A DNA stretch of 60,177 nucleotides from Chromatiales bacterium (GCA_014762505.1 JABURS010000029.1:1-60177), one strand, 5' to 3'. Counted from the first letter of the stretch, positions 11,027 through 19,100 are shown. The notes: generated by a model not told the origin, from the sequence alone. Program-made: numbers and translations.

Positions 11027-11641
11027 ATGAGACTCTATTACCAGCGCAACTGCACCGCTTCGGATGCCGTACGCATCGCCCTCAATCTCAAGGGCATCCG
11101 CTACGACCTGGTGGACATCGACGACACCGACGAGGACATCTCCTCCCTGCCGCTGATCAAGGACCTGCGTGTCTCGCCCGTGCTCTACGACGACCTGCGC
11201 ATGCAGGTGGAATCCCTGGCCATCATCGAATACCTGGACGAGACCTATCCCGACGTGATGCTGCTGCCGGGCACGGCCCGCGACCGCGTGCGCGTGCGCT
11301 CCATCGCCCAGCTCATCATCAGCGACATCCACCCGCTGCTGAGCCCGCGCGTGCACAACCACCTGAAGAACGAACAGCAGGGCTTCGACTGCGCGGCCTG
11401 GTCCAACCACTGGGTGAAGCTCGGCTTCAGCGCCATCGAGGAACTGCTGGCCGACAACCCGGCCACCGGCCAGTTCTGCCTGGGCAACACGCCGACCATG
11501 GCCGACGCCTGCCTCGCGCCGCAGGTATGGCATGCACAGAAGACCGCGCTGGAGCTCGACGACTACCCGGCCGTGAAACGCGTGTACGAAAACTGCCTCA
11601 AGCTCGCCGCCTTCGAGAACGTGGCGCTGGAACTGCGCTGA
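11027..11641 (+). CDS. Zeta-class glutathione S-transferase-like protein
   Basis: A 204-aa protein with a thioredoxin-like N-terminal half (RLYYQRNCTASDAVRIALNL, then VSPVLYDD and ESLAIIEYLDE) and an all-alpha C-terminal half. The C-terminal motifs (HNHLKNE, HWVKLGFSAIEELL, GNTPTMADACLAPQV) follow maleylacetoacetate isomerase. The SSCS glutathione-activating motif of true zeta enzymes is replaced by NCTAS, and the protein is slightly short at the C-terminus. It may therefore be a diverged isomerase or a general detoxifying or stress GST. No tyrosine-catabolism genes are nearby. It is monocistronic, with the 17-bp inverted repeat in its leader. Confidence 0.8.
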   Translation: MRLYYQRNCTASDAVRIALNLKGIRYDLVDIDDTDEDISSLPLIKDLRVSPVLYDDLRMQVESLAIIEYLDETYPDVMLLPGTARDRVRVRSIAQLIISDIHPLLSPRVHNHLKNEQQGFDCAAWSNHWVKLGFSAIEELLADNPATGQFCLGNTPTMADACLAPQVWHAQKTALELDDYPAVKRVYENCLKLAAFENVALELR

Positions 11642-11667
11642 CATCCACGGCTCCTGTCGAACAGGCA

Positions 11668-11689
11668 CCGGGGCCCGCATGGGCCCCGG
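11668..11689. terminator. Hairpin between convergent genes
   Basis: CCGGGGCCC (11668-11676) and GGGCCCCGG (11681-11689) form a 9-bp GC-only stem with a GCAT loop between the GST stop and the DMT transporter stop. There is no T-run. A shared bidirectional 3' end is the simplest reading. Confidence 0.5.
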
Positions 11690-11695
11690 CGTCGT

Positions 11696-12592
11696 TCAGG
11701 CCTTCACCCTCGCGCGCGGCAGCAGCAACCGGCGCAGAGTCCGCCATTCGTAACAGGCCAGCCCCGTGATGATGAGCGCCGTACCCGCCACCACGCCGGC
11801 GCGCAGCACCTCGCCGTTGAGCAGCACCCCGAGCCACAGCGCGAGCACCGGCGTCATCAGCGTGATCAGCGCGACCCGGCTCGCCTCGATGCTGCGCAGC
11901 AGGAAGAAGTACATGGTGAAGCCCACCACCGAGCCGAACAGCGCGAGGTAGAGTATCGAGCCCGTCGTGCGCAGGGGCAGCGACGCCGGCAGTCCCTCGC
12001 CGAACAGCAGCCAGGCGGACAGGTACAGCGGCGCGGCCAGCAGCAGACCGCCGACCACCACGCTCAGGCCATCCAGTCCCGCACCGATACGCTTCACCCA
12101 CACCGCGCTCAGCGACTGCAGGAACACCGAGCACAGCACGGCGACCAGGCCGATGACGGTGCCGGCATCCACGGTCAGGCCACTGCCGAAGATGACCACC
12201 AGTCCGCCCAGGCCGAGCAGCATGCCGACGATGCGCATGGGCGTGAACACCGACTCGCCCAGCCACAACGAGGCCAGCAGGCCGGTGACGATCGGCGACA
12301 GACCGAACAGCACCGAGATCCAGCCCGAGGGAATGAACTGTGCACCGAAGTACACGCACATCATCGCGCCGAAGATGCCGATGATGGCGGCCAGGTAGGT
12401 GAGCATCGCCTCGCGATGCCAGGGCAGGGGCACGCGCGCAATGCGCAGCAGCACCGCGGCGATCATCGCCCCCAGCACCATGCGGGCGGCGACGCCGAAG
12501 AGAAACCCGGCGCCATCCCCGCTCCACTGGATGGCCAGCGGCGTGGTGGACCAGATGATGACGACCCCGACATACGCGGCGGGCACGGACAT
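11696..12592 (-). CDS. EamA/DMT-superfamily membrane transporter
   Basis: About 298 aa with ten hydrophobic segments and two EamA repeats, as in RhtA- or YdcZ-like metabolite exporters. Typical segments are IFGAMMCVYFGAQFIPSGW and LFGLSPIVTGLLASLWLGE in the first repeat and LYLALFGSVVGFTMYFFLL in the second. The substrate (an amino acid or other small metabolite) cannot be assigned. The frame is open a further 44 codons upstream, but that stretch crosses a terminator and lacks family similarity. An AGGGAG site lies 9 nt before the ATG at 12592; another ATG at 12598 is also possible. An intrinsic terminator ends 48 bp upstream of the start on the same strand, suggesting attenuated expression. 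Confidence 0.85.
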   Translation of the reverse strand: MSVPAAYVGVVIIWSTTPLAIQWSGDGAGFLFGVAARMVLGAMIAAVLLRIARVPLPWHREAMLTYLAAIIGIFGAMMCVYFGAQFIPSGWISVLFGLSPIVTGLLASLWLGESVFTPMRIVGMLLGLGGLVVIFGSGLTVDAGTVIGLVAVLCSVFLQSLSAVWVKRIGAGLDGLSVVVGGLLLAAPLYLSAWLLFGEGLPASLPLRTTGSILYLALFGSVVGFTMYFFLLRSIEASRVALITLMTPVLALWLGVLLNGEVLRAGVVAGTALIITGLACYEWRTLRRLLLPRARVKA

Positions 12593-12640
12593 GGTCATAC
12601 ACTCCCTGATGAGGCGAGGCGGGAAACGCGACCAGACGAA

Positions 12641-12672
12641 AAAGGCCGCGAATCTCTCGACTCGCGGCCTTT
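12641..12672 (-). terminator. Intrinsic terminator in the DMT transporter leader (candidate attenuator)
   Basis: On the minus strand an 11-bp stem (arms 12662-12672 and 12641-12651) is followed by a T-rich run at 12636-12640. Immediately before it, GAAAACG (12714-12708) can pair with CGTTTTC (12679-12673), abutting the terminator stem. It may terminate the cupin transcript, attenuate the transporter gene, or both. Confidence 0.7.
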
Positions 12673-12701
12673 GAAAACGTCTTAGTTGTAGCCCTGTTAC
12701 A

Positions 12702-12776
12702 TCATTCCGTTTTCGCCTGCGCACGAGCCCCGGCCAGCTGCATCAGATGCAGCCAGCGGCAACGGCGGACGACCAT
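12702..12776 (-). CDS. Possible 24-residue leader peptide
   Basis: Short frame MVVRRCRWLHLMQLAGARAQ plus AKTE and TGA, lying between a promoter-like element and the terminator that precedes the DMT transporter gene. The frame can also start at an ATG at 12794 (30 aa). Its last codons overlap the left arm of the hairpin that abuts the terminator, so a ribosome at the stop would mask that arm, as in translational attenuators. There is no run of one regulatory codon (four Arg, five Leu/Trp) and no good Shine-Dalgarno sequence. The call is speculative. Confidence 0.3.
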   Translation of the reverse strand: MVVRRCRWLHLMQLAGARAQAKTE

Positions 12777-12800
12777 GGCGTGGGAATGAATCATGGCTGC

Positions 12801-12830
12801 ATTGTTGCCCGCGCACGAAGAAGGCGTCAA
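12801..12830 (-). promoter_or_regulatory. Sigma70-like promoter ahead of the DMT leader
   Basis: On the minus strand TTGACG (12830-12825) is followed after 18 nt by AACAAT (12806-12801). It overlaps the end of the cupin gene and would start RNA near 12794, upstream of the leader frame and terminator. Confidence 0.45.
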
Positions 12831-13210
12831 CCGTCTTTTGTGTCGTCCTCCACATCCCGGTAACAGGCCGGCGTGAAGCGCGGCGTGCACAGGGCATGAA
12901 AGACGAGATCGCCGGTGCCGGTATTCTCGATGCACTGCGCGACCCCGGGCGGGATCAGCACCACATCGCCGGCGGTCGCGGTCGCCGGCGGCAGGTCGCC
13001 GACCGTCACCCGGCCCTCGCCCGCCATGATGAGGTAACGCTCGGTCACGCCGTCGAGCACGTGCCGGCGTGTGCGCCGCCCCGGTGCCAGGCGCGCGCGG
13101 GCGATGGAGAGCGCGGGGTCGTCCTCGCTGTTGCTGACCTCGAGGATATGACAGCCCTCGCGAAACCAGTACTCGTCGGCCTCGCTGGGGTGGATGATCT
13201 CGGGCTTCAT
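12827..13210 (-). CDS. Small cupin-fold protein
   Basis: A 127-aa single-domain cupin. The conserved beta-barrel segments are LAPGRRTRRHVLDGVTERYL (first cupin motif, with the H and E metal ligands), then GDVVLIPPGVAQCIENTG and LVFHALCTPRF (second motif region). Proteins of this size act as sugar or acid isomerases, oxygenase-like enzymes or sensors; the motifs do not pick one. A promoter-like element for the following leader region overlaps its last codons. It is divergent from the thioredoxin-fold gene at 13345. Confidence 0.75.
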   Translation of the reverse strand: MKPEIIHPSEADEYWFREGCHILEVSNSEDDPALSIARARLAPGRRTRRHVLDGVTERYLIMAGEGRVTVGDLPPATATAGDVVLIPPGVAQCIENTGTGDLVFHALCTPRFTPACYRDVEDDTKDG

Positions 13211-13344
13211 GGGCGCTGGACTCGCGACAGGATCGAACCCGCACTATAACCTTCACGCCGCGACGGTTCATGTCGTCGCCCCCTGCCTCTATAATCGGGC
13301 ACCGCGAGACGTCTCATAACCGCACGCATTCCAAGGAGAACCCC

Positions 13345-13926
13345 ATGGCCCGCACCCCCTCCACCATGCTCGAACTCGGCACCCCGGCACCCAGCTTCGC
13401 CCTGCCCGAACCGCTCACCGGCAAGACCGTCTCGCTGCACGACTTCGACGACAAGCCCGCGCTGCTGGTCGCCTTCATCTGCAACCACTGCCCCTACGTG
13501 ATCCACATCCGCGACCAGTTCATCGACTTCGCGCGCGAATACGCCGACCGCGGCCTGCAGGTCGTCGCCATCAGCAGCAACGACGTGGCCAACTACCCGG
13601 ACGACAGCCCGGAGAAGATGGCCGAGCTCGCCCGCCAGGCGAAGATGCCCTTCCCCTATCTCTACGACGAGAGCCAGTCCGCCGCCAAGGCCTACCAGGC
13701 CGCCTGCACGCCGGACTTCTTCCTCTTCGACGCCGACCGCAGGCTCGTCTACCGCGGCCAGTTCGACGCCTCCCGCCCGAAGAACGACGAACCCGTCACC
13801 GGCCTGGACATGCGCAACGCCGTCGACGCCCTGCTCGCCGGCCAGCCCATCCCCGAAGACCAGGTGCCGAGCCTGGGCTGCAACATCAAGTGGAAGCCGG
13901 GCAACGAGCCGGAATATTACGGCTGA
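13345..13926 (+). CDS. Thioredoxin-fold (AhpC/TSA-like) redox protein
   Basis: A 193-aa cytoplasmic protein of the peroxiredoxin-like thioredoxin family. The N-terminal peroxiredoxin signature (LGTPAPSFALPEP, then KTVSLHDF) leads into a CNHCPYV motif, a CxxC-type active site at about residues 49-52 embedded as in this uncharacterised family. YLYDESQSAAKAYQAACTPD follows, with the cis-proline-like CTPDFFLF segment. It probably reduces a disulfide or peroxide; the partner is unknown. The start is fixed by an AAGGAG site 7 nt before the ATG; an upstream in-frame ATG at 13270 has no such site. No signal peptide is present. Confidence 0.85.
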   Translation: MARTPSTMLELGTPAPSFALPEPLTGKTVSLHDFDDKPALLVAFICNHCPYVIHIRDQFIDFAREYADRGLQVVAISSNDVANYPDDSPEKMAELARQAKMPFPYLYDESQSAAKAYQAACTPDFFLFDADRRLVYRGQFDASRPKNDEPVTGLDMRNAVDALLAGQPIPEDQVPSLGCNIKWKPGNEPEYYG

Positions 13927-13935
13927 GGCGATAGG

Positions 13936-14330
13936 CGCAGGAGCGTCCGCAAGGCGCGATCAGGCACGGCGGCTTCGCCCGACATCGGCATCGCGGCTTG
14001 CACCGCTCCTACCTGGAATACGGACTCCCGTAGGGGCGCCCGCAAGGCGCGATCAGCCACGGCACGTTGCCCAGGCATCGGCTTCGCGGCTTGCGCCGCT
14101 CCTACCTGGAACACGAACTCCCGTAGGAGCGTCCACAAGGCGCGATCAGGCACGGCAGCTTCGTCCGACACCGGCTTCGCGGCTTGCACCGCTCCTACCT
14201 GACACGCGAACTCCCGTAGGAGCGTCCGCAAGGCGCGATCAGCCGCGGCACGTTGCCCAGGCACCGGCATCGCGGCTTGCGCCGCTCCTACCTGGAATAC
14301 GGACTCCCGTAGGGGCGCCGCAAGGCGCGA
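13936..14330. repeat. Four tandem 93-bp repeats plus a partial copy
   Basis: Units begin near 13936, 14029, 14123, 14215 and 14308 (spacing 92-94 bp). Each opens with GTAGGAGCG or GTAGGGGCG plus GCAAGGCGCGATCAG and closes with GCGGCTTGC(A/G)CCGCTCCTAC, so its ends are inverted as in REP/BIME elements. Two subtypes alternate in the middle: units 1 and 3 carry GCTTCG(C/T)CCGACA, while units 2 and 4 carry ACGTTGCCCAGGCA. The last, partial copy runs into the final codons of uppP. No gene lies here; open frames across the block only translate the repeat. Confidence 0.9.
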
Positions 14331-15131
14331 TCAGAACGCGAACAGCGCCAGCAACACGCCGCCCAGCAGCAGCCGGTAGATGACGAAGGGCAGCATGCCC
14401 ATGCGTTCGAGCAGTTTGAGGAAGAAGTGGATGCAGAAGAAGGCGCTCACGGCCGAGAGCACGGCGCCGGCGACGAGCACGTCCCAGGCGACGGGTGTGG
14501 ACTGCTGGACGAGCTTCACGGTCTCCAGGCCGCCGGCGGAGAGGATGATGGGGATGGAGAGCAGGAAGGAGAAGCGCGCGGCGGCCTGACGGGTGAGGCC
14601 CATGGCCAGCGCGGCGGTCATGGTGATACCGGAACGCGAGGTGCCGGGGATGAGCGCGAGCGCCTGGGCAAGACCGATGACGACGACGTCGCGCCAGCCG
14701 ATCTGGTGTTCGCCGCGCACGCGCCTGCCGGTGGCGTCCGCCCACCAGAGCAGCAGGCCGAAACCGATGGTGGCCAGCGCGATGATCACGGGCGAGCGCA
14801 GCACCTGTTCGACCATGCCCTCGAGCAGCAACCCGGCCAGTCCGGCGGGGATGGTGGCGAAGATCACCGCCCAGGCGAGCTTTGCATCCGTGCTCATGTG
14901 CAGGCCCGTGAGCGAGAGCAGCCACTCGCGCGCCATGCGCAGCAGCTCGCGACGGAAATAGATCACCACGGCCGAGAGCGTGCCGACGTGCACGGCGACG
15001 TCGAAGGCCAGGCCCTGGTCTTCCCAGCCGGTGAGCACGGGCACGAGGATGAGGTGTGCGGAGCTCGAGACGGGCAGGAACTCGGTAATCCCCTGTACCA
15101 GTGCGAGCAGCACGATCTGCGTGAAGTCCAT
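14331..15131 (-). CDS. uppP: Undecaprenyl-diphosphatase UppP (BacA)
   Basis: A 266-aa polytopic membrane protein that dephosphorylates undecaprenyl diphosphate to recycle the lipid carrier for peptidoglycan and other envelope glycans. The two family signatures are present: QGITEFLPVSSSAHL near residue 14 (catalytic Glu and Ser/His) and PGTSRSGITMTAALAMGL in the middle (the PGxSRSG motif). Length and hydrophobicity match the BacA family. The stop codon overlaps the last partial copy of the 93-bp repeat, so the repeat array has spread up to, or formed, the 3' end of this gene. Confidence 0.96.
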   Translation of the reverse strand: MDFTQIVLLALVQGITEFLPVSSSAHLILVPVLTGWEDQGLAFDVAVHVGTLSAVVIYFRRELLRMAREWLLSLTGLHMSTDAKLAWAVIFATIPAGLAGLLLEGMVEQVLRSPVIIALATIGFGLLLWWADATGRRVRGEHQIGWRDVVVIGLAQALALIPGTSRSGITMTAALAMGLTRQAAARFSFLLSIPIILSAGGLETVKLVQQSTPVAWDVLVAGAVLSAVSAFFCIHFFLKLLERMGMLPFVIYRLLLGGVLLALFAF

Positions 15132-15157
15132 GCGCGTTTCCCGATGCAGGCCCGGCG

Positions 15158-16345
15158 CTAGAGGCGGGCGCGGTAGTCGTTGATGGCAAAGCCGGCCAGC
15201 GGCGGCTCGATGCCCTTGCCGAGCGCGATCACCTGGAAGCGCTCGCCCATCTCGGCCGGCAGGGTGAGCTGCTTCACCTGCTGGGCGGCGGCGAGCTGCT
15301 GCTCGACGCTGTCGCCCTGCAACCCGGCGAACACCGCGTCCAGGCCGTTGCCCATGAGGAAGTAGGCCTGACTGGTATAGCCGAGCACGTCGAAGCCGGC
15401 CGCGTCGGCCGCCTCGGCCACGGCGGTGAAGTCGACGTTGGCCGTGATGTCCTGCAGGCCGGGATAGAGGAAGACGTCGTCGTGGGCGCGGTGACGGTAA
15501 TGACAGATGAGCGTGCCGTCGCGCCGTTCGTCGAGGTAGTACTCGCGGCGCGGGTAGCCGTAATCTACGAGCAGCACGGCACCCTGGTCGACGACCTTCT
15601 CCAGCGCACCGAACCAGCCGGGCAGGGCGAGATTCACCTCCGAGACGTAGCCCTCGGGCAGCGGCGCGCCGCGCGTCGCCTCGATATGCCGCACGGCGGC
15701 CACCAGCGCCTCGTCGGCCGGCATCTCGGCCCGGCCGAAGGTCATGCCGTCCAGCGTGACCCGTCGCTCCATCACCTCGCCGCCGCGAATGACAAAGCGC
15801 TTCACCGGCATGGCATCGAGCAGTTCGTTGCCGACCACCACGGCCGATACCGGCGCCTCGGGCAGCGCATCCAGCCAGCGCACGCGCCCGACCAGCGCCG
15901 GGGCGCGCTCCGTGAGCGTCTCGCGCTGACGCGCGCGCAGCTCGCCGCTGAGTTCGACGATGTCGTAGCGTTCGGGCAGCGCATCCTGCGCCGCGAATTC
16001 CAGCAGCATGTCGGCGGCCATGATGCCGGACCCCGCACCGAACTCGATCACGCGGCGGGTATCGAGCTGCCGCCAGACATCCATCACCTGGCGTGCCAGG
16101 CAGCGGGAGAAGATGGGCGAGAGCTCGGGGGCGGTGACGAAGTCGCCGGCGGCGCCGAATTTCTGCGCCCCGCCGCTGTAGTAGCCCAGCCCCGGCGTAT
16201 ACAGCGCGTATTCCATGTACTCGTCGAAACCGATGGAACCGCCGGCGTAACGGATGCGCTCGTCGATGTGGGCGACCAGGCGTTCGCTCTGGGCCAGCGC
16301 CTCGGGTTCGGGCGTGGGCAGCTCGGGGGAACGGTCGCGGATCAT
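15158..16345 (-). CDS. MidA/NDUFAF7-family SAM-dependent methyltransferase
   Basis: A 395-aa protein of the DUF185 family, related to mitochondrial MidA/NDUFAF7, which methylates an arginine of a complex I subunit. Visible family segments are GSIGFDEYMEYALYTPGLGY, FGAAGDFVTAPELSPIF, the SAM-binding VIEFGAGSGIMAADML, VVVGNELLDAMPVKRF and VLLVDYGYPRREYY. The bacterial substrate is not established. The ATG at 16345 was chosen; a TTG start at 16396 would add 17 residues but runs into the promoter region of the divergent SDR gene. It lies 26 bp upstream of uppP on the same strand and is probably co-transcribed. Confidence 0.88.
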   Translation of the reverse strand: MIRDRSPELPTPEPEALAQSERLVAHIDERIRYAGGSIGFDEYMEYALYTPGLGYYSGGAQKFGAAGDFVTAPELSPIFSRCLARQVMDVWRQLDTRRVIEFGAGSGIMAADMLLEFAAQDALPERYDIVELSGELRARQRETLTERAPALVGRVRWLDALPEAPVSAVVVGNELLDAMPVKRFVIRGGEVMERRVTLDGMTFGRAEMPADEALVAAVRHIEATRGAPLPEGYVSEVNLALPGWFGALEKVVDQGAVLLVDYGYPRREYYLDERRDGTLICHYRHRAHDDVFLYPGLQDITANVDFTAVAEAADAAGFDVLGYTSQAYFLMGNGLDAVFAGLQGDSVEQQLAAAQQVKQLTLPAEMGERFQVIALGKGIEPPLAGFAINDYRARL

Positions 16346-16414
16346 GGCGGGTCGGGGCGCTCGGTGTGTTAGATTTAGGCGATTGGATTCAGGCAATCCG
16401 AATCAACCGCGGCA

Positions 16415-17176
16415 ATGAGCATGCAGGATACTACAGCCCTTCTGGATGGAAAAACGGCGCTGGTCACAGGCGGCGCACGGCGCATCGGTGCGCGCATCGC
16501 GCGCCTGCTGCACGCGGAGGGCATGAACCTCGTGCTGCATTACCACCGCTCGGCCGAGGCGGCCGAGGCACTGAAGGCCGAGCTGGAGGCCGAGCGCCCG
16601 CACTCGGTGACGCTGATCCAGGCCGACCTGCTGGACACCGCGCGCCTGCCGGCGCTGGCCGAATCCGCCCACGCGGCCTGGGGGCGACTGGACGTGCTGG
16701 TGAACAACGCCTCCACCTTCTACCCCACGCCGGTGGGAGAGATCACCGAGAAGGTATGGGACGACCTGGTGGGCACCAACCTGAAGGCACCGCTGTTCCT
16801 CTCCCAGGCCGCCGCGCCGTTTCTTGCCGCACACCAGGGCTGCATCGTCAATCTCGTCGACATCCACGCCGTGCGTCCGCTCAAGGGCTACCCGGTGTAC
16901 TCGGCAGCGAAGGCCGGGCTGTACATGCTCACGCAGTCGCTCGCCCGTGAACTCGGCCCGGCGATCCGTGTGAACGGCGTGGCGCCCGGCGCCATCCTCT
17001 GGCCGGAGCAGAGCGAGAACGCGGCCATGCACGAGGCACTGATCGAGCGCACCGCGCTCAAGCGCGAGGGCTCGCCCGACGACGTGGCGCGCGCCGTACT
17101 GTTCCTGGTGCGCGACGCGGGCTACATCACCGGCCACCTGCTGCCCGTGGACGGCGGGCGCATGCTCTCGCACTGA
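16415..17176 (+). CDS. Pteridine reductase-like SDR
   Basis: A 253-aa short-chain dehydrogenase/reductase. The cofactor loop reads TGGARRIGARIA, the TGxxxRxG form typical of pteridine reductases that use NADPH, followed by HYHRSAE, another pteridine-reductase feature. NNAS and the catalytic YSAAKAGL (Tyr-x-x-x-Lys) are intact. These enzymes reduce dihydropterins such as dihydromonapterin or dihydrofolate. It is followed 10 bp later by a second reductase of the same type, and the folate genes folK and folB lie just beyond on the other strand, supporting a pterin role. Confidence 0.85.
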   Translation: MSMQDTTALLDGKTALVTGGARRIGARIARLLHAEGMNLVLHYHRSAEAAEALKAELEAERPHSVTLIQADLLDTARLPALAESAHAAWGRLDVLVNNASTFYPTPVGEITEKVWDDLVGTNLKAPLFLSQAAAPFLAAHQGCIVNLVDIHAVRPLKGYPVYSAAKAGLYMLTQSLARELGPAIRVNGVAPGAILWPEQSENAAMHEALIERTALKREGSPDDVARAVLFLVRDAGYITGHLLPVDGGRMLSH

Positions 17177-17186
17177 GGAGGCCAGC

Positions 17187-17915
17187 ATGAACGAACGCGG
17201 CACGATATTCGTCACCGGCGCCGGCCGGCGCGTGGGCCTGCACCTGGCGCACTCGCTGCTGCGCGACGGCTTCGGCGTGATCGCGCATTTCCACAGCGAG
17301 AGCGACGGCGTGGCGGCACTGGCCGCCGCGGGCGCGACGACGATCCAGGCCGATCTCACGCAGACAGACGAGGTGCGCCGACTGCTCGCGGCGGTGACGG
17401 CACACCATGCGCGCCTGCGCGGCATCATCCACAACGCCTCGCTGTTCGAGACCACCCGCGATGACCCCGACGAGGCGCTGGCGCAGTATGAGCGCTTCGT
17501 CGCCATCCACATGCGCGCGCCCTGGCTCATCAACACCACCCTCGCCCCGCTGCTCGCCGGCGAGGACGACGACCCCGCCGACATCATCCACCTCACCGAC
17601 ATCTTCGCCGACAACCCGAACCCGGCCTTCGACCTCTACTGCTCGACCAAGGCCGGGCTGCAGAACCTCACCCTCTCCTTCGCCAAGCGCCTGGCGCCAG
17701 GGGTGAAGGTGAATGCCATCCAGCCGGGGCCGGTGCTGTTCAAGGACTCGCACACGGCGGCGGCGCGCGAACAGGTGCTGCAGGAGACGCTGCTTGGCAG
17801 GGAGGGTGGCGCGGAGGCGATCTACCGCGCGGTGAAGGCCTTACTCGACAACCCCTACATCACCGGTGCGAGTCTGCCGGTGGATGGTGGCCGGCGCCTC
17901 GCCCAGCGTGTCTGA
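17187..17915 (+). CDS. Second pterin-type SDR (FolM-like)
   Basis: A 242-aa SDR with TGAGRRVGLHLA, again with arginines in the cofactor loop, then IIHNASLFE and the catalytic YCSTKAGLQNL. It is closest in style to dihydromonapterin reductase FolM and diverged from its upstream neighbour. It forms an operon with that gene (10-bp gap). Its last 75 bp (17841-17915) overlap the 3' end of folK on the opposite strand, so both C-termini are encoded by the same DNA. Whether one gene makes tetrahydromonapterin and the other works on dihydrofolate cannot be told from sequence. Confidence 0.82.
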   Translation: MNERGTIFVTGAGRRVGLHLAHSLLRDGFGVIAHFHSESDGVAALAAAGATTIQADLTQTDEVRRLLAAVTAHHARLRGIIHNASLFETTRDDPDEALAQYERFVAIHMRAPWLINTTLAPLLAGEDDDPADIIHLTDIFADNPNPAFDLYCSTKAGLQNLTLSFAKRLAPGVKVNAIQPGPVLFKDSHTAAAREQVLQETLLGREGGAEAIYRAVKALLDNPYITGASLPVDGGRRLAQRV

Positions 17916-18362
17916 ACCCACGCGCAGGCGGACCACGGGGTAGCTCAGGTCCGCGCCCTCCCCGATGTCGCCGGTGCTGGCCAGCAGGTCGAGCACGGTC
18001 TCGCGGTAATAGGGCTCGTCCATGGCGCGGGCGCGCTCGCCGGCGGCCCCGTCCACCGTGAACAGGATGTCGAGATCGGCCGGGCGGTCCTTGGTGGCGC
18101 TGTCCGGATCGGCGCGGTTGCGCCCGCAGGCGATCTCGATGGCGTTGCACACCGCCTTCAATGCCGCCTCGTCCAGCGCCGTCTCGATCAGCACGGCCAG
18201 GTTGTAGAAGTCCCGCTCGGTGGCCATGTGCACCGGCCGCGTGTGCACGATGCGGCTCACCCGCACCGTGCCGAAGCGCGCGGCCAGGGCCTCGAGCACC
18301 GCCGGCACGTGGCGCGCGGGCTCGATGTTGCTGCCGATGCCGATCACATAGCGCGTCATCAT
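17841..18362 (-). CDS. folK: HPPK-family protein (FolK)
   Basis: A 173-aa 6-hydroxymethyl-7,8-dihydropterin pyrophosphokinase-like protein, which transfers pyrophosphate from ATP to the pterin in folate synthesis. IGIGSNIEP opens the protein, HTRPVH follows, and the diagnostic GRNRADPDSATKDRPADLDI corresponds to the GRxR...RxxDLDI motif with its metal-binding aspartates. It is somewhat diverged from E. coli FolK. Three candidate starts (18365 GTG, 18362 and 18359 ATG) follow an AGGCGGTG ribosome site. It lies 6 bp downstream of the MBL hydrolase gene in one minus-strand operon with folB. Its 3' end overlaps the convergent SDR gene. Confidence 0.82.
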   Translation of the reverse strand: MMTRYVIGIGSNIEPARHVPAVLEALAARFGTVRVSRIVHTRPVHMATERDFYNLAVLIETALDEAALKAVCNAIEIACGRNRADPDSATKDRPADLDILFTVDGAAGERARAMDEPYYRETVLDLLASTGDIGEGADLSYPVVRLRVGSDTLGEAPATIHRQTRTGDVGVVE

Positions 18363-18368
18363 CACCGC

Positions 18369-19100
18369 CTACACGTCGATGCAGCCGCCCTGCTCGGCCA
18401 CACCGGCGAGCACGGCCTCGATCTGCGCACGCCGCGTCGGCATGGCATCGCCGTAGTGGATGGCCAGCATGCGCGCACGCACCTCGGGCGGGTAGAAGTC
18501 GGCGATCTCGTCCAGGGTGGCGTGCACCGGGTTGTGGGCCTGCAGGCTGCAGTCGTGCACGATGCGCCGGTCGCTGCGGTCGGCGGCGATCCAGGGCAGC
18601 GGGTTGGTGTCCGAGGTGAAGATCAGCCGGTTGTTGATGATGACGCCGTAGGTGGCCATGCCGCCGGTGTGGTCGGTGGGAAAGAGCTCCAGCGTCGCGT
18701 CGCCGAAACGCAGGCGTCGGTCCTCGATCAGCTGCAGGTCGAAGAAGTCGTCCAGCCGGTTCTCGCCGTCGGAGCTGTGGCCCATGCTGCCCTTCAGGGT
18801 CTGCTCCCAGAGGCCGGGATAGACATCGGCCGGCAGATACAGGGGGATGCGGGTGCCGTGGGTGTAGCGCGTCTCGTAGGCGAAGCGCTCCAGGCCGAAG
18901 CAGTGATCGGCATGGATGTGCGTGATCAGGATGCCGTCGATGTCCGGCACGCCCAGGCCCATGTCCCGCAACGCATATTTAATGGTGTAGCCGCAGTCGA
19001 TGAGCAGCCGCCGGCCCGCCGTCTCCAGCAGCAGGTTGGTGTTCCAGTAGTCCATGGCCTCCGAATCGCCGGTGCCGAGGAAGCACAGGCGGTCAGCCAT
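18369..19100 (-). CDS. Metallo-beta-lactamase-fold hydrolase
   Basis: A 243-aa protein of the RNase Z-like branch of the MBL fold. The zinc motif HIHADHCFGLERF is near residue 61. A later FPTDHTGGMATYG supplies the next ligand, FTSDTNPLPW the bridging aspartate, and AIHYGDAM the last histidine. The gene sits between folB (8-bp overlap) and folK (6-bp gap), so it is translationally coupled to folate genes and may hydrolyse a pterin phosphate or other intermediate. That role is inference. No exosite typical of tRNase Z is recognised. Confidence 0.8.
   Translation of the reverse strand: MADRLCFLGTGDSEAMDYWNTNLLLETAGRRLLIDCGYTIKYALRDMGLGVPDIDGILITHIHADHCFGLERFAYETRYTHGTRIPLYLPADVYPGLWEQTLKGSMGHSSDGENRLDDFFDLQLIEDRRLRFGDATLELFPTDHTGGMATYGVIINNRLIFTSDTNPLPWIAADRSDRRIVHDCSLQAHNPVHATLDEIADFYPPEVRARMLAIHYGDAMPTRRAQIEAVLAGVAEQGGCIDV

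Noticed and set aside
10824-11030. 68-codon frame between the PhnD-like and GST genes
   Set aside because: It crosses the terminator and the 17-bp inverted repeat, has no ribosome site, and overlaps the GST start.
12593-12724. 44-residue N-terminal extension of the DMT transporter
   Set aside because: It would be translated through the terminator hairpin, is basic rather than membrane-like, and a good ribosome site precedes the ATG at 12592.
13917-14270. 117-codon frame within the repeat block
   Set aside because: It only translates the 93-bp repeat units, giving an internally repeated peptide with no start signal.
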